Shown here in pieces: positions 1 to 8,655 of a DNA stretch of 64,000 bases. Every line of letters begins with the position of its first letter. The stretch's first letter is position 1. The DNA is taken from assembly GCA_017418975.1 (NCBI GenBank), contig JAFOMG010000016.1, forward strand, positions 62,001 to 126,000. The letters run 5' to 3'. The notes beneath the pieces are model-generated. The model saw only the letters and a list, made by a program, of their open reading frames with translations, ran no database searches and was not told where the DNA came from. Made by a program: the position numbers and the translations under genes. This stretch comes from Sphingomonas sp. (GTDB taxonomy: Bacteria; Pseudomonadota; Alphaproteobacteria; Sphingomonadales; Sphingomonadaceae).

Positions 1-233
1 TCCAGCGCATCGCGATCGGCATCGCCACGCTGCTGCTAGCGAGCGGGTTCGACGCGGCCGGCTATGTCGCCAATGTCCGGCAGAGCGAGGCGACGCTCGC
101 CGCGATGCGCCTAACCATCGCGCTCGTGCCGCTGGGATTCCTGGCACTGTCGTGCGTGCTGATGCTGCTCAACCCGCTGGGCAAGGGCGCGCACGCCCGG
201 ATCGTGAAGGACCTGGCGGGGCGGGCAAATTAA
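1..233 (+). CDS. Sugar:cation symporter (GPH/MFS type), C-terminal fragment
   Basis: The left window edge cuts this gene; the readable frame starts at base 3 and gives the last 76 residues before TAA. Two hydrophobic segments (ending ASGFDAAGYV and around LVPLGFLALSCVLMLL) are followed by a short basic tail, HARIVKDL. This matches the usual end of glycoside-pentoside-hexuronide symporters (inner membrane, sugar with Na+ or H+). It runs toward a GH3 beta-glucosidase gene on the other strand, so uptake of an oligosaccharide made by this locus is a reasonable inference. The family call rests on the tail pattern only; the substrate cannot be told. Confidence 0.65.
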   Translation, partial: QRIAIGIATLLLASGFDAAGYVANVRQSEATLAAMRLTIALVPLGFLALSCVLMLLNPLGKGAHARIVKDLAGRAN

Positions 234-263
234 TTCCTCCCCCAGCTCGCTGGGGGAGGAATT
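232..263. terminator. Bidirectional palindromic terminator
   Basis: A perfect 15-bp stem (232-246 with 249-263) and a 2-base loop sit between the convergent symporter and GH3 genes. A AATT end on each side gives short T runs in both directions. It would end both transcripts. Confidence 0.65.
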
Positions 264-269
264 GAAAGA

Positions 270-2555
270 TCAAGCCACCAGCGTGAACTGCGCCTTCACG
301 CCCTCGGCCTCGGCCGACGGCGCGATCCACAGGTCGAACAGCCCCGGCTCGACGGTCGGCTTGTTCTCGCGGCCGATGAACAGCAGCTGTTCCCGGCGGA
401 GCTTGAACGTCACCGTCTCGCTCGCTCCCGGGGCCAGCGCCAGCTTGCGGAACGCCTTCAGCTCGCGCACCGGGCGGGTCACGCTGGCCACCCGGTCGCG
501 GATGTAGAGCTGCACCACTTCCTCGATCGCGCGACTGCCCGAATTGGTGATCCTCGCCGAGACCGCGATCTCGCCGTCCCAGGGCAGGGTCGCCGGCACC
601 GACAGGTCCGCATAGCCGATCTTGCCATAGGTCAGGCCGTGCCCGAACGGGAACAGCGCCGAGTTCGGGATGCCGCGATAATGCGCCTTGTAGGGCTGGA
701 GCGCTCCCTCCGGATTGGGCCGGCCGGTCGGCTTGTGGTTGTAGTAATAGGGCTGCTGCCCCGGCGAGCGCGGGAAACTGCACGGCAGGCGCCCGGCCGG
801 GCTATAGTCGCCGAACAGCACGTCGGCGGTGGCGTTGCCGCCCTCCGAGCCGAGGAACCAGGTGACGAGGATCGCCGGCGCCGCCAGCACCGCGCCGTCC
901 AGCGCCAGCGCGCGGCCGTTCTTGAGCACCACCACGACCGGCTTGCCCGTCCGGGCCACCGCTTCCGCGAGTTCCATCTGCGGCGCGGGAATCACGATCT
1001 CGGCGCGCGATTGCGCTTCGCCGGACATGTTCTCGCTCTCGCCGATCGCCAGGATCACCACGTCCGCCGCCCTGGCCGCGGCCACCGCCGCTTCGATGCC
1101 GCCAGCCAGCGGCGCCTCGACGCCCGAGCCGAGCGTGACGCTCACCGAACCCTTGTCCGCCACCGCGCCGCGCACGCCGGTGGCCAGGTCGATCGCCAGC
1201 GCATTGTCGCCATAGACCACCCAGGGCCCGTTGATGTCATGCTTGCCCTCGGCGAACGGCCCGATGATGGCGATCTTCTTGCCGCTCTTGGGCAGCGGCA
1301 GCAGGTCGCCGTCATTCTTGAGCATCACGATCGACTTGCGGCCGCTCTCGCGCGACAGCGCGATCGCCTCCTTGGTGCGCGAACGCGCCTTTTCGCGCTT
1401 GGCGTCGATCCGGCGGAAGGGGTCCTCGAACAGGCCGAGCCGCGCCTTCATCGCCAGCACCTTGCGCACCGATTCGTCGACCAGCGCGATCGGCACTTCG
1501 CCCTTGGCGACCAGATCGGGCAGGTGATCGCGGTAGAAGCCGCTGGTCATGCTCATGTCGACGCCGGCCAGGAAGGCGAGCTTGGCCGCCTCGCGCGCAT
1601 CCGCGGCGAAGCCATGGTCGATCATCTCCATGTCGCCGGTATAGTCGGAGACGACAAAGCCCTCGAAGCGCCATTCGTCGCGCAGGATCCTGCGCATCAG
1701 CCATTCGCTGCCGGTCGAGGGCACGCCCGAAATCTCGTTGAACGAGGCCATGGCCGAAAGCGCGCCTTCGTCGAAGGCGGTCTTGAACGGCGGCAGATAG
1801 ACTTCGCGCAGCGTCCGTTCGGAAACATCGACGGTCGAATAGTCGAGCCCGGCCTCGGCCGCGCCATAGGCGGCGAAATGCTTGGCGCAGGCCAGCATCG
1901 CGTCGTTCGCCTTGAGGTCCTTGCCCTGGAAGCCGCGCACGCGCGCCGCCGCGATCACTTCACCGAGCAAAGTGTCCTCGCCCGCGCCTTCCATGGTGCG
2001 GCCCCAGCGCTGGTCGCGCGCGATGTCGACCATCGGGGCGAAGGTCCAGTCGATGCCTGCCGCGGCGCCTTCGTACGAGGCCATGCGCGCGGTGCGCTCG
2101 GCGAGATCGGGATCGAACGCCGCCGCCTCGCCCACCGGCACCGGGAAGATCGTGCGGTGGCCATGGATCACGTCGGCGGCGAAGAGCAGCGGGACCTTGA
2201 GGCGCGACCGGGTCATTGCCACGGTCTGCATCCGGCGCGCCATCTCGACGCCGTTGCCGTTGAACACGCCGGTGAGCCGCATCTTCGCGACCTCCTCCAG
2301 CTGCTGCTCGAAGCTCGGCCCGTTGGTGGGCGGGTTGAGCGCGGTGGCGACGCCGCCGCCCCAGGCCGCGGGCAGGATGGTGAGCTGCCCGGCCTTCTCC
2401 TCGACCGTCATCTTCGCGATCAGCGAATCGATGAAGGCGGGCACCGGCAGGCTGCCCGCCGCCTGCAGCATCGCGCGCGCCGGGCTCGCGGCCCAGGCCG
2501 CGACCGCTCCGGCTCCCATCAGAGCCGCGCGCCGCGAAATCCTGGTGTCGAACAT
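270..2555 (-). CDS. Exported GH3 beta-glucosidase (BglX-like)
   Basis: This 761-residue protein should hydrolyse terminal beta-glucosides (cello-, sophoro- or related oligosaccharides) in the periplasm. The GH3 N-terminal domain carries the nucleophile in VVSDY (Asp304 from the chosen start). The C-terminal GH3 domain has a MSGEAQSR segment, where the acid/base Glu is expected in BglX-like enzymes, and a fibronectin-III-like tail closes the protein. The N-terminus has a twin-arginine signal (SRRAALMGAG, cleavage after ARA). The ATG at 2555 was chosen because aggagagg lies just upstream; a start 18 codons earlier lacks this. It is divergent from the LacI gene, and the shared gap contains a LacI-type palindrome at 2650-2661, so induction by the cognate sugar is likely. 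Confidence 0.93.
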   Translation of the reverse strand: MFDTRISRRAALMGAGAVAAWAASPARAMLQAAGSLPVPAFIDSLIAKMTVEEKAGQLTILPAAWGGGVATALNPPTNGPSFEQQLEEVAKMRLTGVFNGNGVEMARRMQTVAMTRSRLKVPLLFAADVIHGHRTIFPVPVGEAAAFDPDLAERTARMASYEGAAAGIDWTFAPMVDIARDQRWGRTMEGAGEDTLLGEVIAAARVRGFQGKDLKANDAMLACAKHFAAYGAAEAGLDYSTVDVSERTLREVYLPPFKTAFDEGALSAMASFNEISGVPSTGSEWLMRRILRDEWRFEGFVVSDYTGDMEMIDHGFAADAREAAKLAFLAGVDMSMTSGFYRDHLPDLVAKGEVPIALVDESVRKVLAMKARLGLFEDPFRRIDAKREKARSRTKEAIALSRESGRKSIVMLKNDGDLLPLPKSGKKIAIIGPFAEGKHDINGPWVVYGDNALAIDLATGVRGAVADKGSVSVTLGSGVEAPLAGGIEAAVAAARAADVVILAIGESENMSGEAQSRAEIVIPAPQMELAEAVARTGKPVVVVLKNGRALALDGAVLAAPAILVTWFLGSEGGNATADVLFGDYSPAGRLPCSFPRSPGQQPYYYNHKPTGRPNPEGALQPYKAHYRGIPNSALFPFGHGLTYGKIGYADLSVPATLPWDGEIAVSARITNSGSRAIEEVVQLYIRDRVASVTRPVRELKAFRKLALAPGASETVTFKLRREQLLFIGRENKPTVEPGLFDLWIAPSAEAEGVKAQFTLVA

Positions 2556-2649
2556 CTCGTTTCCTCTCCTGAACGCCCGCCGCAGAACGCCGACGGAAAT
2601 TGCCTGCACTCGGCCGGCCGCGAAACTTTTTTGCTTGTCGCTGCCCGCC

Positions 2650-2661
2650 GTAACCGGTTAC
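2650..2661. promoter_or_regulatory. LacI-type operator O1 (perfect palindrome)
   Basis: The 12-base sequence gtaaccggttac is its own reverse complement and has the central CG typical of LacI-family sites. It lies between the divergent GH3 (start 2555) and lacI (start 2747) genes and could control both. Near-copies occur at 3795, 11643 and 11705. Confidence 0.75.
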
Positions 2662-2746
2662 ATAACTCGCGGACGGGTTGTATTGCAATCGCCGAAGCGG
2701 TCTGAAACGCGGTAAAACACGCGTCGATCGGGGAGAAGGGACTGAA

Positions 2747-3763
2747 ATGGGCGAGGCCACCATACGCGATGTAGCGCGCCGCGCCGAAGTTTCGGTCGCC
2801 TCGGTATCGCGCGCGCTGAACGGCCTCGACAATGTCAGTGCCGAGACTCGCGAGAAAGTCATCAAGGCGGCCAACGAGCTCGGCTATGTTCCCCATGCCG
2901 GCGCCCGCAGCCTCAGCCTCGCCCGCGCGCACGCGATCGGCGTCGTCCTGCCGGATCTGCACGGCGAGTTCTTCTCCGAATGCGTGCGCGGCATGGACAG
3001 GGAAGCGAGCCGGCGCGGCTATCTGCTGCTCCTCTCCAACATGCATGACGACAGCGACCAGGCGGCGGTCGCGCTGCGCACCATGCGCGGCCGCGTCGAT
3101 GGCCTGCTCGTGATGGCCCCGCACATCGCGCCCGAGACGCTCGAGCAGGCCATCCCGCCCGCGCTCCCCTCGATCCTGCTGAACAGCCATGCCGATCTGC
3201 CCGGCCGCCCGGCGCTGCGCTTCGACAATCGCGCGGGCGCCGAGGCGATGGTCGAGCATCTCGTCGCCAACGGCTATCGCCACATCGTCCATATCGCCGG
3301 GCCGGAGGGCAATCTCGACGCCGCCCAGCGCGCCGAAGGCTATCTTGCCGTCTGCGCCCGTCACCGCCTGCCTCCGCGCATCCTGCCGGGCGACTTCCAC
3401 GAGGAGGCCGGCGAAGCCGCCGCGCGCGCGATCCTGGCGAGCTCCACGCATACCGATGCCGTCTTCGCCGCCAACGACATGATGGCGATCGGTTGCCTCC
3501 ATGCGCTGCGCGACGCCGGCACCCGCGTGCCCGAGGACGTCGCGGTGGCCGGCTTCGATGACGTGCCGCTCGCCCGCTATCTCTCGCTCAGCACCGTGCG
3601 CGTGAATATCGCCGAGATGGGCGCTCGCGCCGTCGCCCGGCTGATCGACCTGCTCGAAGGCAAGGACATGCGCCGTGCCAGCGAGACGCTCGCCCCCGAG
3701 CTGGTGATGCGCGCCACCACGGCGCCGCGCACCGCACCCTGGAACGGAGCCGCGCATGCGTGA
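2747..3763 (+). CDS. LacI-family transcriptional regulator of the glycan locus
   Basis: The 338-residue protein is a standard-length LacI repressor. Residues about 4-24 (TIRDVARRAEVSVASVSRAL) form the helix-turn-helix with the hinge helix behind it. The rest is a periplasmic-binding-protein-like sensor domain with AANDMMAIGCLHALRDAG and VAGFDDVPLARYL typical of the family. The ATG at 2747 follows a ggggagaaggg ribosome site; the frame also opens 23 codons earlier but without a matching site. Its target is probably the ccggtt palindromes found near this gene and three other places in the first 12 kb. The effector is probably a sugar released by the neighbouring hydrolases (inference). Confidence 0.93.
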   Translation: MGEATIRDVARRAEVSVASVSRALNGLDNVSAETREKVIKAANELGYVPHAGARSLSLARAHAIGVVLPDLHGEFFSECVRGMDREASRRGYLLLLSNMHDDSDQAAVALRTMRGRVDGLLVMAPHIAPETLEQAIPPALPSILLNSHADLPGRPALRFDNRAGAEAMVEHLVANGYRHIVHIAGPEGNLDAAQRAEGYLAVCARHRLPPRILPGDFHEEAGEAAARAILASSTHTDAVFAANDMMAIGCLHALRDAGTRVPEDVAVAGFDDVPLARYLSLSTVRVNIAEMGARAVARLIDLLEGKDMRRASETLAPELVMRATTAPRTAPWNGAAHA

Positions 3764-3794
3764 CCGCGGCTCCGTTTCTCTTTCGGCCTGGACT

Positions 3795-3806
3795 GTAACC
3801 GGTTCC
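3795..3806. promoter_or_regulatory. LacI-type operator O2
   Basis: gtaaccggttcc matches O1 in 11 of 12 bases. It lies just after the lacI stop and about 115 bases before the GH144-like gene at 3922, the place expected for control of that gene. Confidence 0.65.
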
Positions 3807-3921
3807 AAGGCTCCCTTCCCCCGGTTACGCCCCCCTGGGGGCGACGCCGCGCGCGTCGCCCCCGATTTTTCGGGACGGGGGGCGGAGCCCCGCGCTTTCT
3901 CTCGGATATGAGGCTTTCGAA

Positions 3922-5355
3922 ATGATCGACCGGCGTGCGCTACTTTCGCATTCTTCGCTGCTGCTCACGGCCTCGGCACTGCCCGGCACCGCCATGGCGC
4001 AGGCGCGCAAGGGCGCGGCCGCGCGCACGCTGCCGCCCTTCTACGCGGACATCGAATACCGCACCTTCCGCTGGTTCTGGGAAACCGCGCGACGCGACAA
4101 CGGCCTCGTCCCCGATCGCTATCCGTCGCCCAGCTTCTGCTCGGTCGCCGCGGTCGGCTTCGCGCTCACCGCCTATCCGATCGGAGTCGAGCGCGGCTGG
4201 ATCACCCGGGCCGAGGCGCGCGACCTTACCCTCACCACGCTGCGCTTCTTCTGGGAGGCGCCCCAGGGGCCCGAGCCCGAGGGGCGGATCGGCCACAAGG
4301 GCTTCTTCTATCATTTCATCGACATGATCACGGGCGCGCGCTTCCGCGACGTCGAGCTTTCCAGCGTCGATACCACGCTGCTGCTGATGGGCGTGCTGTT
4401 CGCCGGCCAATATTATGACCGGGCGGACGCGAAGGAGCGCGAGATCCGCGACCTCGCGCACAAGCTCTATGCCCGCGCCGACTGGAACTTCTTCCGCTCG
4501 GACGGACGCAAGGCGGTGTCGATGGGCTGGCACCCCGGGCGCGGCCTGATCGAGCGCAACTGGGACGGCTATAACGAGGGGATGTTCGTCTATATCCTCG
4601 GCCTCGCAGCCCCCGAGCATCCGCTGCCGGCGGATAGCTGGGAGGCGTGGACCGCGCCCTATCCGAACCTCTGGCGTGGTGAGGGCAACCGGCGCCATCT
4701 CGCCTTCGCGCCGCTGTTCCCCCTGCATTACAGCCATATCTGGATCGACTTCCGCGGCATCCGCGATGCGGCGATGCGCGAGGCCGGCATCGACTATTTC
4801 GAGAACAACCGCCGCGAGACGCTCGCCAACCATGCCTATTGCATAGCCAATCCGATGCGCTGGGACGGCTATGGCGCGCAGAGCTGGGGGCTCGCCGCAT
4901 GCGATGGTCCGGGCAATTTCCGCCTCGACTTCAAGGGCGAGAGCCGCGAGTTCTTCGGCTATTCCGCGCGCGGCCCGATCGACGAGCCGGACGGCCGCGA
5001 CGACGGCACGATCACGCCGAGCGCCTCGCTCGGCTCGCTGCCCTTCGCACCGGAGATCGTGATCCCCACCGCCCAAGCGCTCCGCCGCGACCATGGCGAC
5101 CTGCTCTACGGCAAATACGGCTTCTACGACGCCTTCAACCCGAGCTTCCGCTGGACCGACAAGCAGCTCGAAAAGGGCCGCGTCGATCCGGTGAAGGGCT
5201 GGTACGACACCGACTATATCGGCATCGACCAGGGCCCGATCCTGCTCCAGGCGGCGAACTACCGGAACGACTTCGTGTGGAAGCGCATGCAGGCGTGCGC
5301 GCCGATCCGGAAGGGGCTGAAGCTGGCCGGGTTCACCGGCGGGTGGCTGGGATGA
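3922..5355 (+). CDS. Exported glucoamylase-like glycoside hydrolase (PF10091, GH144-like)
   Basis: A 477-residue exported enzyme. The N-terminus MIDRRALLSHSSLLLTASAL ending GTAMAQA is a Tat/Sec-like signal. The mature part shows the glucoamylase-like (alpha/alpha)6 domain pattern: YRTFRWFWE near the start, SVAAVGFALTAYPIG, and later HYSHIWIDFRGIRD and PNPSFRW-like segments. Characterised relatives (GH144) are endo-beta-1,2-glucanases acting on cyclic or linear beta-1,2-glucan and releasing sophorose-type oligomers; others in PF10091 are uncharacterised. Neighbours (GH3 glucosidase, LacI, TonB receptor) fit a beta-glucan pathway, but the bond type acted on here is inference. Operator O2 lies upstream. 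Confidence 0.8.
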   Translation: MIDRRALLSHSSLLLTASALPGTAMAQARKGAAARTLPPFYADIEYRTFRWFWETARRDNGLVPDRYPSPSFCSVAAVGFALTAYPIGVERGWITRAEARDLTLTTLRFFWEAPQGPEPEGRIGHKGFFYHFIDMITGARFRDVELSSVDTTLLLMGVLFAGQYYDRADAKEREIRDLAHKLYARADWNFFRSDGRKAVSMGWHPGRGLIERNWDGYNEGMFVYILGLAAPEHPLPADSWEAWTAPYPNLWRGEGNRRHLAFAPLFPLHYSHIWIDFRGIRDAAMREAGIDYFENNRRETLANHAYCIANPMRWDGYGAQSWGLAACDGPGNFRLDFKGESREFFGYSARGPIDEPDGRDDGTITPSASLGSLPFAPEIVIPTAQALRRDHGDLLYGKYGFYDAFNPSFRWTDKQLEKGRVDPVKGWYDTDYIGIDQGPILLQAANYRNDFVWKRMQACAPIRKGLKLAGFTGGWLG

Positions 5356-5552
5356 TCCGGCATCGCGCCGGGAAGGGGCCGGCCATCCTGCCCTGCCCCT
5401 CCCCGGCGCGCCGGATCACCCTCGGGCCTCAGCTTGCCTTGTAATAGGGAATCTTCACCGCGGTCGCGCCGACATAGGCCGTCAGATAACCCAGCGGGTT
5501 CGCAGGCAGGGTCGCCGCACCTTGGCCACTAGGCCAAGGAGCGAGTACCGCT

Positions 5553-5735
5553 TCAATCGTCGGAACGCTCCTGAGGGGATGCTTCCGAGCTTCTTTCGAC
5601 TTTCCGGCCATTGACCACAGAGCGCGGTTGAAGGCGGCTTCGTCGCCGGGGGGCGGGAGCGCCCCGGTCCTTGGCGAACTGGTCGATATCGCCGCTCTCG
5701 CGGGCTTTACGCAGCGTGGTCAAGGCGACCTCCAC
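5553..5735 (-). pseudogene. Small gene remnant with two compensating frameshifts
   Basis: From a GTG at 5735 the frame reads like a genuine small protein for about 26 residues (VALTTLRKARESGDIDQFAKDR). It then turns into Arg/Pro/Ser-rich nonsense after a CCCCCC run. In the next frame the sequence continues sensibly as DEAAFNRALWSMAGKSKEA, and the original frame returns for SPQERSDD before the stop. This resembles small uncharacterised proteins of about 60 residues, broken by one inserted base and a later compensating shift. It overlaps the end of the gene at 5707-6579. A sequencing error in the C run is the alternative. Confidence 0.4.
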
Positions 5736-6579
5736 AATCCATTACATAGATCTTTTCTAGCACGCTGGCGCGATAGCCTAGCTTTGCTCGAACTCGAAGA
5801 ACGCTCTTTGTGTTCGCCGCCTCGGTGTACACGTTCGGAACGGTATCAAAGGCCGGGTCTCGAATGTCAGCCGAGATAAACGTTCCAAGCTTCTCCGGAT
5901 TTTCCACGTTCAACTTCTTGCTGTGGTGCACGAAGCCGTCCAGGCGGAGGTCAATCTCCTGCAAGTCGGTCACTTCCAACTCCCCCTTTGCGCGAATGGC
6001 ATCAGCCGTGGGCAGATCAATCGTGAAGGGAGATGCCGCACCATTCAATTTCATCTGATCGACGGACGGCCCAACGGGGGCAACAGCCTTAATAGCGGAG
6101 GCGGCAAGACGATTTGCGAGCGTGAAGAGTTGGTCGCGCCAACCAGCCTCATGCTCTAGCCATTGGCGTTGGGTTTCAGCGCGCTCGCCCGCCTCGATCT
6201 CCCTAATTTTTACAAGAGCATCCATGGCCTTATCCGCGTCGCTCTGGCGGCTTCCTAGCCGGGCGAAAACGTAGGTCATGAAATGACCAATCACCTCGGC
6301 CGCTCCCGTCTGAAGCGTCCACCATCCGAGCGGCAAAAGTGTCGCAAGGGCGCTCAAATCTATCGGAATGACCGCCGAGCCGGCTTCTGGCTCTCGCGCT
6401 TTGACGGCAAGTTGGTGGCGCTCCTTCCGCCTCGGGAGCCTGTCGTAAGCCATGAATATCAGGCCGACTGAAATAATTCGCTCCAGACCCAACAAGGATA
6501 ACGCAAGAGAACGCATCTCTACGGTGTGCCTGTCTGCGTCTCCGCCCTTGTAGCTTATTTGTAGGTCGCTGTCCGACAT
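5707..6579 (-). CDS. Uncharacterised protein in a lower-GC insert
   Basis: A 290-residue protein that I do not recognise. The start (ISYKGGDADRHTVEMRSLALSLLGLERII) and a hydrophobic stretch around LSALATLLPLGWWTLQ resemble a set of hypothetical bacterial proteins with a GG-aDxH N-terminus. A middle helical region rich in E, R, Q and A and a C-terminal part ending RASVLEKIYVMDCGG follow. No catalytic motif is evident. The ATG at 6579 was chosen over a TTG at 6585 because a ggggggtgga site lies about nine bases upstream. Base composition and codon use are clearly less GC-rich than the flanking sugar genes, which suggests recent transfer. Confidence 0.7.
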   Translation of the reverse strand: MSDSDLQISYKGGDADRHTVEMRSLALSLLGLERIISVGLIFMAYDRLPRRKERHQLAVKAREPEAGSAVIPIDLSALATLLPLGWWTLQTGAAEVIGHFMTYVFARLGSRQSDADKAMDALVKIREIEAGERAETQRQWLEHEAGWRDQLFTLANRLAASAIKAVAPVGPSVDQMKLNGAASPFTIDLPTADAIRAKGELEVTDLQEIDLRLDGFVHHSKKLNVENPEKLGTFISADIRDPAFDTVPNVYTEAANTKSVLRVRAKLGYRASVLEKIYVMDCGGRLDHAA

Positions 6580-6756
6580 CACCAATCCACCCCCCGGTTT
6601 CGCAGGAGGCTAATTCCCACTCGGGTGGCAAGTCAAACATCTCTAACATATGCAATACCCATTTAGCGCCTTCAACGCTAACACATCCGATCAACCCGAT
6701 TCACGTATATGAAGGGGATAGGCGCCCTACATCGCAAGCCGGAGCTGGAGCCCGGA

Positions 6757-8562
6757 TCAGCGGATCGGCACCGCCCGCGTCCGTTTCGAAACCCCGCTCT
6801 CGTCGAACGCCTCGACCGCGACCCAATAGTCCACGCCGATATTGAGCGCGCGGATGTCCAGCGCCGTGCCCTGGTCCGCCCAGCGCTGATAGGCGAGCGT
6901 CAGCCGGTCCGGCCGCACGCCCCACAGGACGTTATAGCCGACCGCTCCCTTGACCGGCCTCCACGTCACATGCGCGTTGCGCGCATCGCCGTCGCGCTTC
7001 GCCGTCACCCGGCCCGGCATCGCTGGCGCTTTGCCGCCCGCGCTGCCGAACACGCGCAGGTCGCTGATCGCCAGGTTCGCGCCGCCGACATGCCCGTGCA
7101 CATAGCGCACGTACCGTGCCTCCACCGGGGCCGGCAGCTGGAAATAGGCGTTGGGCCGGTCGCGGCGCGGCGCCTCGGTCCTGGCCAGCGGGCGCCAGTT
7201 CCTGCCGTCGAGCGAGGATTGCAGCGCGAACTCGGTATAGATGTCCGGCGCGTCGCCGAACCGGCCGGACTTGTAGTCGGCGAAGTTCACCTGCACCGCG
7301 CGCAGCGTCTTCGCCGCGCCGAGGTCCACGGTCAGCGTCTCGCCCGGCTTGTTGGCGCCCGCCACCCAGAAGGTCCGCGGATTCTCGTCGGTCGCCCGGG
7401 CCGCCGCGAATTCGCCGGCAGTCGAGGAAGCGACCGCCGCCTTGCGGTACGAGAGCAGCATCCACCCGGTGAACAGGCGCTCCGGATCCTCCACCTTCGC
7501 GCCCGGCGCATAATGGGGAAAGTCGCCGAACCGGGTCGAGACCGACATCTGTCCGTCCGCCCAGAATTTCGCCGGCCACATGCCGATGCGCCGCTCGAAG
7601 GTCCAGTTGTAGCCGATCCAGGGCGTGCCGGTGTTCCACCAATTGCCGTTGACGTCCTGGAAGGTCGAGCCGTGCCCCGCCCCCTGGACGAAGCCGCCGG
7701 GCTTGTAGGCGACCGGGTTCCACGGCGCATATTCGAACGGCCCCAGCGGCTTGTCCGAGACATAGGTGCCGTTGGCATAGGCGTTGTACTCGGTCCCCGG
7801 CGCGCCATACTGAAGATAGTAGCGGCCACCGGCCTTCGTCATCCAGGCGCCTTCCATGAAGGGCGCGATCGGCGTGCCGTCGGGCAAGGTACCGCTATGG
7901 TCCTGCCCGAACCGCTCCCAGCCATGCCGCTCGGGCTGCAGCGCGAGCATCGGCCGGGCCCTGCCCTTATAGGCCAGCTTGCCGTCGCCGAACGCGATCT
8001 CCATCCCGTAGAGCGGGAAGACGTTGGACGAGCCCCAATACATGTACCATTTGCCGTCCTCGTCCTTGAACAGCGCCGGGTCCCAGGGTCCAGGCGGCAC
8101 TTCGCCTTCCTTCGGCTCCACGCCCGGCCCCTGCTGCCCCGGGATCGCCGGCATCCGCCGCACGAAGAAGTCGAGCTTGCCGCTGTCGGGATCGCTGGTG
8201 GAGAGGATCGCGTTCGGCTCCATCATCGAAGGCTGGATGATGATCCGCTCGCCATCGGTCCACACCGCGGGCGCGACGATCGAGCGCATCGGCCAGCGGC
8301 TTGGCGTGACGAAGGTCCAATGCACCAGGTCGCGCGACGACCAATATCCGTCCGCCAGCGTCTGGAAGAGATAATATCCGCCCTTGAAGGTGACGATCGC
8401 CGGATCGGCGCCGGTGCGATAGGAAATGCCCTCGTTCACCTGCTCGAAATTGTAGCGATAATCGATGTCGATCGGGTTGGCATAGGTGCGGCGCGCGTCC
8501 TGCGCCTGGGCGGCGGCGGCGGTCGCGAGCAGCCCGGCGCCGAACGGAAACAGGATACGCAT
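6757..8562 (-). CDS. Exported GH43-family glycoside hydrolase with galactose-binding-like and Fn3-like tails
   Basis: The 601-residue protein has a signal peptide (to about residue 20) and a five-blade beta-propeller GH43 domain. The three expected acids are visible: Asp53 in TGADPAIVT (base), Asp161 in WDPALFKDEDG (pKa modulator) and Glu237 in FMEGAWM (acid). Residues about 385-510 look like an F5/8-type C carbohydrate-binding domain (TLTVDLGAAKTLRAVQV, ARYVRYVHGHVGG), and the last 90 residues are fibronectin-III-like. GH43 enzymes act on arabinosides, xylosides or galactosides; the substrate here is unknown. It follows the TonB receptor on the same strand, 94 bases downstream, and probably belongs to the same regulon. 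Confidence 0.87.
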   Translation of the reverse strand: MRILFPFGAGLLATAAAAQAQDARRTYANPIDIDYRYNFEQVNEGISYRTGADPAIVTFKGGYYLFQTLADGYWSSRDLVHWTFVTPSRWPMRSIVAPAVWTDGERIIIQPSMMEPNAILSTSDPDSGKLDFFVRRMPAIPGQQGPGVEPKEGEVPPGPWDPALFKDEDGKWYMYWGSSNVFPLYGMEIAFGDGKLAYKGRARPMLALQPERHGWERFGQDHSGTLPDGTPIAPFMEGAWMTKAGGRYYLQYGAPGTEYNAYANGTYVSDKPLGPFEYAPWNPVAYKPGGFVQGAGHGSTFQDVNGNWWNTGTPWIGYNWTFERRIGMWPAKFWADGQMSVSTRFGDFPHYAPGAKVEDPERLFTGWMLLSYRKAAVASSTAGEFAAARATDENPRTFWVAGANKPGETLTVDLGAAKTLRAVQVNFADYKSGRFGDAPDIYTEFALQSSLDGRNWRPLARTEAPRRDRPNAYFQLPAPVEARYVRYVHGHVGGANLAISDLRVFGSAGGKAPAMPGRVTAKRDGDARNAHVTWRPVKGAVGYNVLWGVRPDRLTLAYQRWADQGTALDIRALNIGVDYWVAVEAFDESGVSKRTRAVPIR

Positions 8563-8594
8563 GGATCTTCCCCGAATGAAAAAGGGCCCGAATG

Positions 8595-8630
8595 AAAAGG
8601 GGGAGGAAAGCCCCGTGGCTCGCCTCCCCC
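8595..8630 (-). terminator. Stem-loop between receptor and GH43 genes
   Basis: On the minus strand an 8-bp stem (8623-8630 with 8599-8606) is followed by TTTT. It lies between the TonB receptor and the downstream GH43 gene and could reduce read-through. Confidence 0.45.
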
Positions 8631-8655
8631 CGAAAGTGACTGCGCGGGCAGCGCC

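Noticed and set aside
5429..5611. 60-residue minus-strand frame ending GYLTAYVGATAVKIPYYK
   Set aside because: Its first part is the middle frame of the broken small gene at 5553-5735. The last 25 residues look protein-like but no family is recognised, so it is left as a possible remnant.
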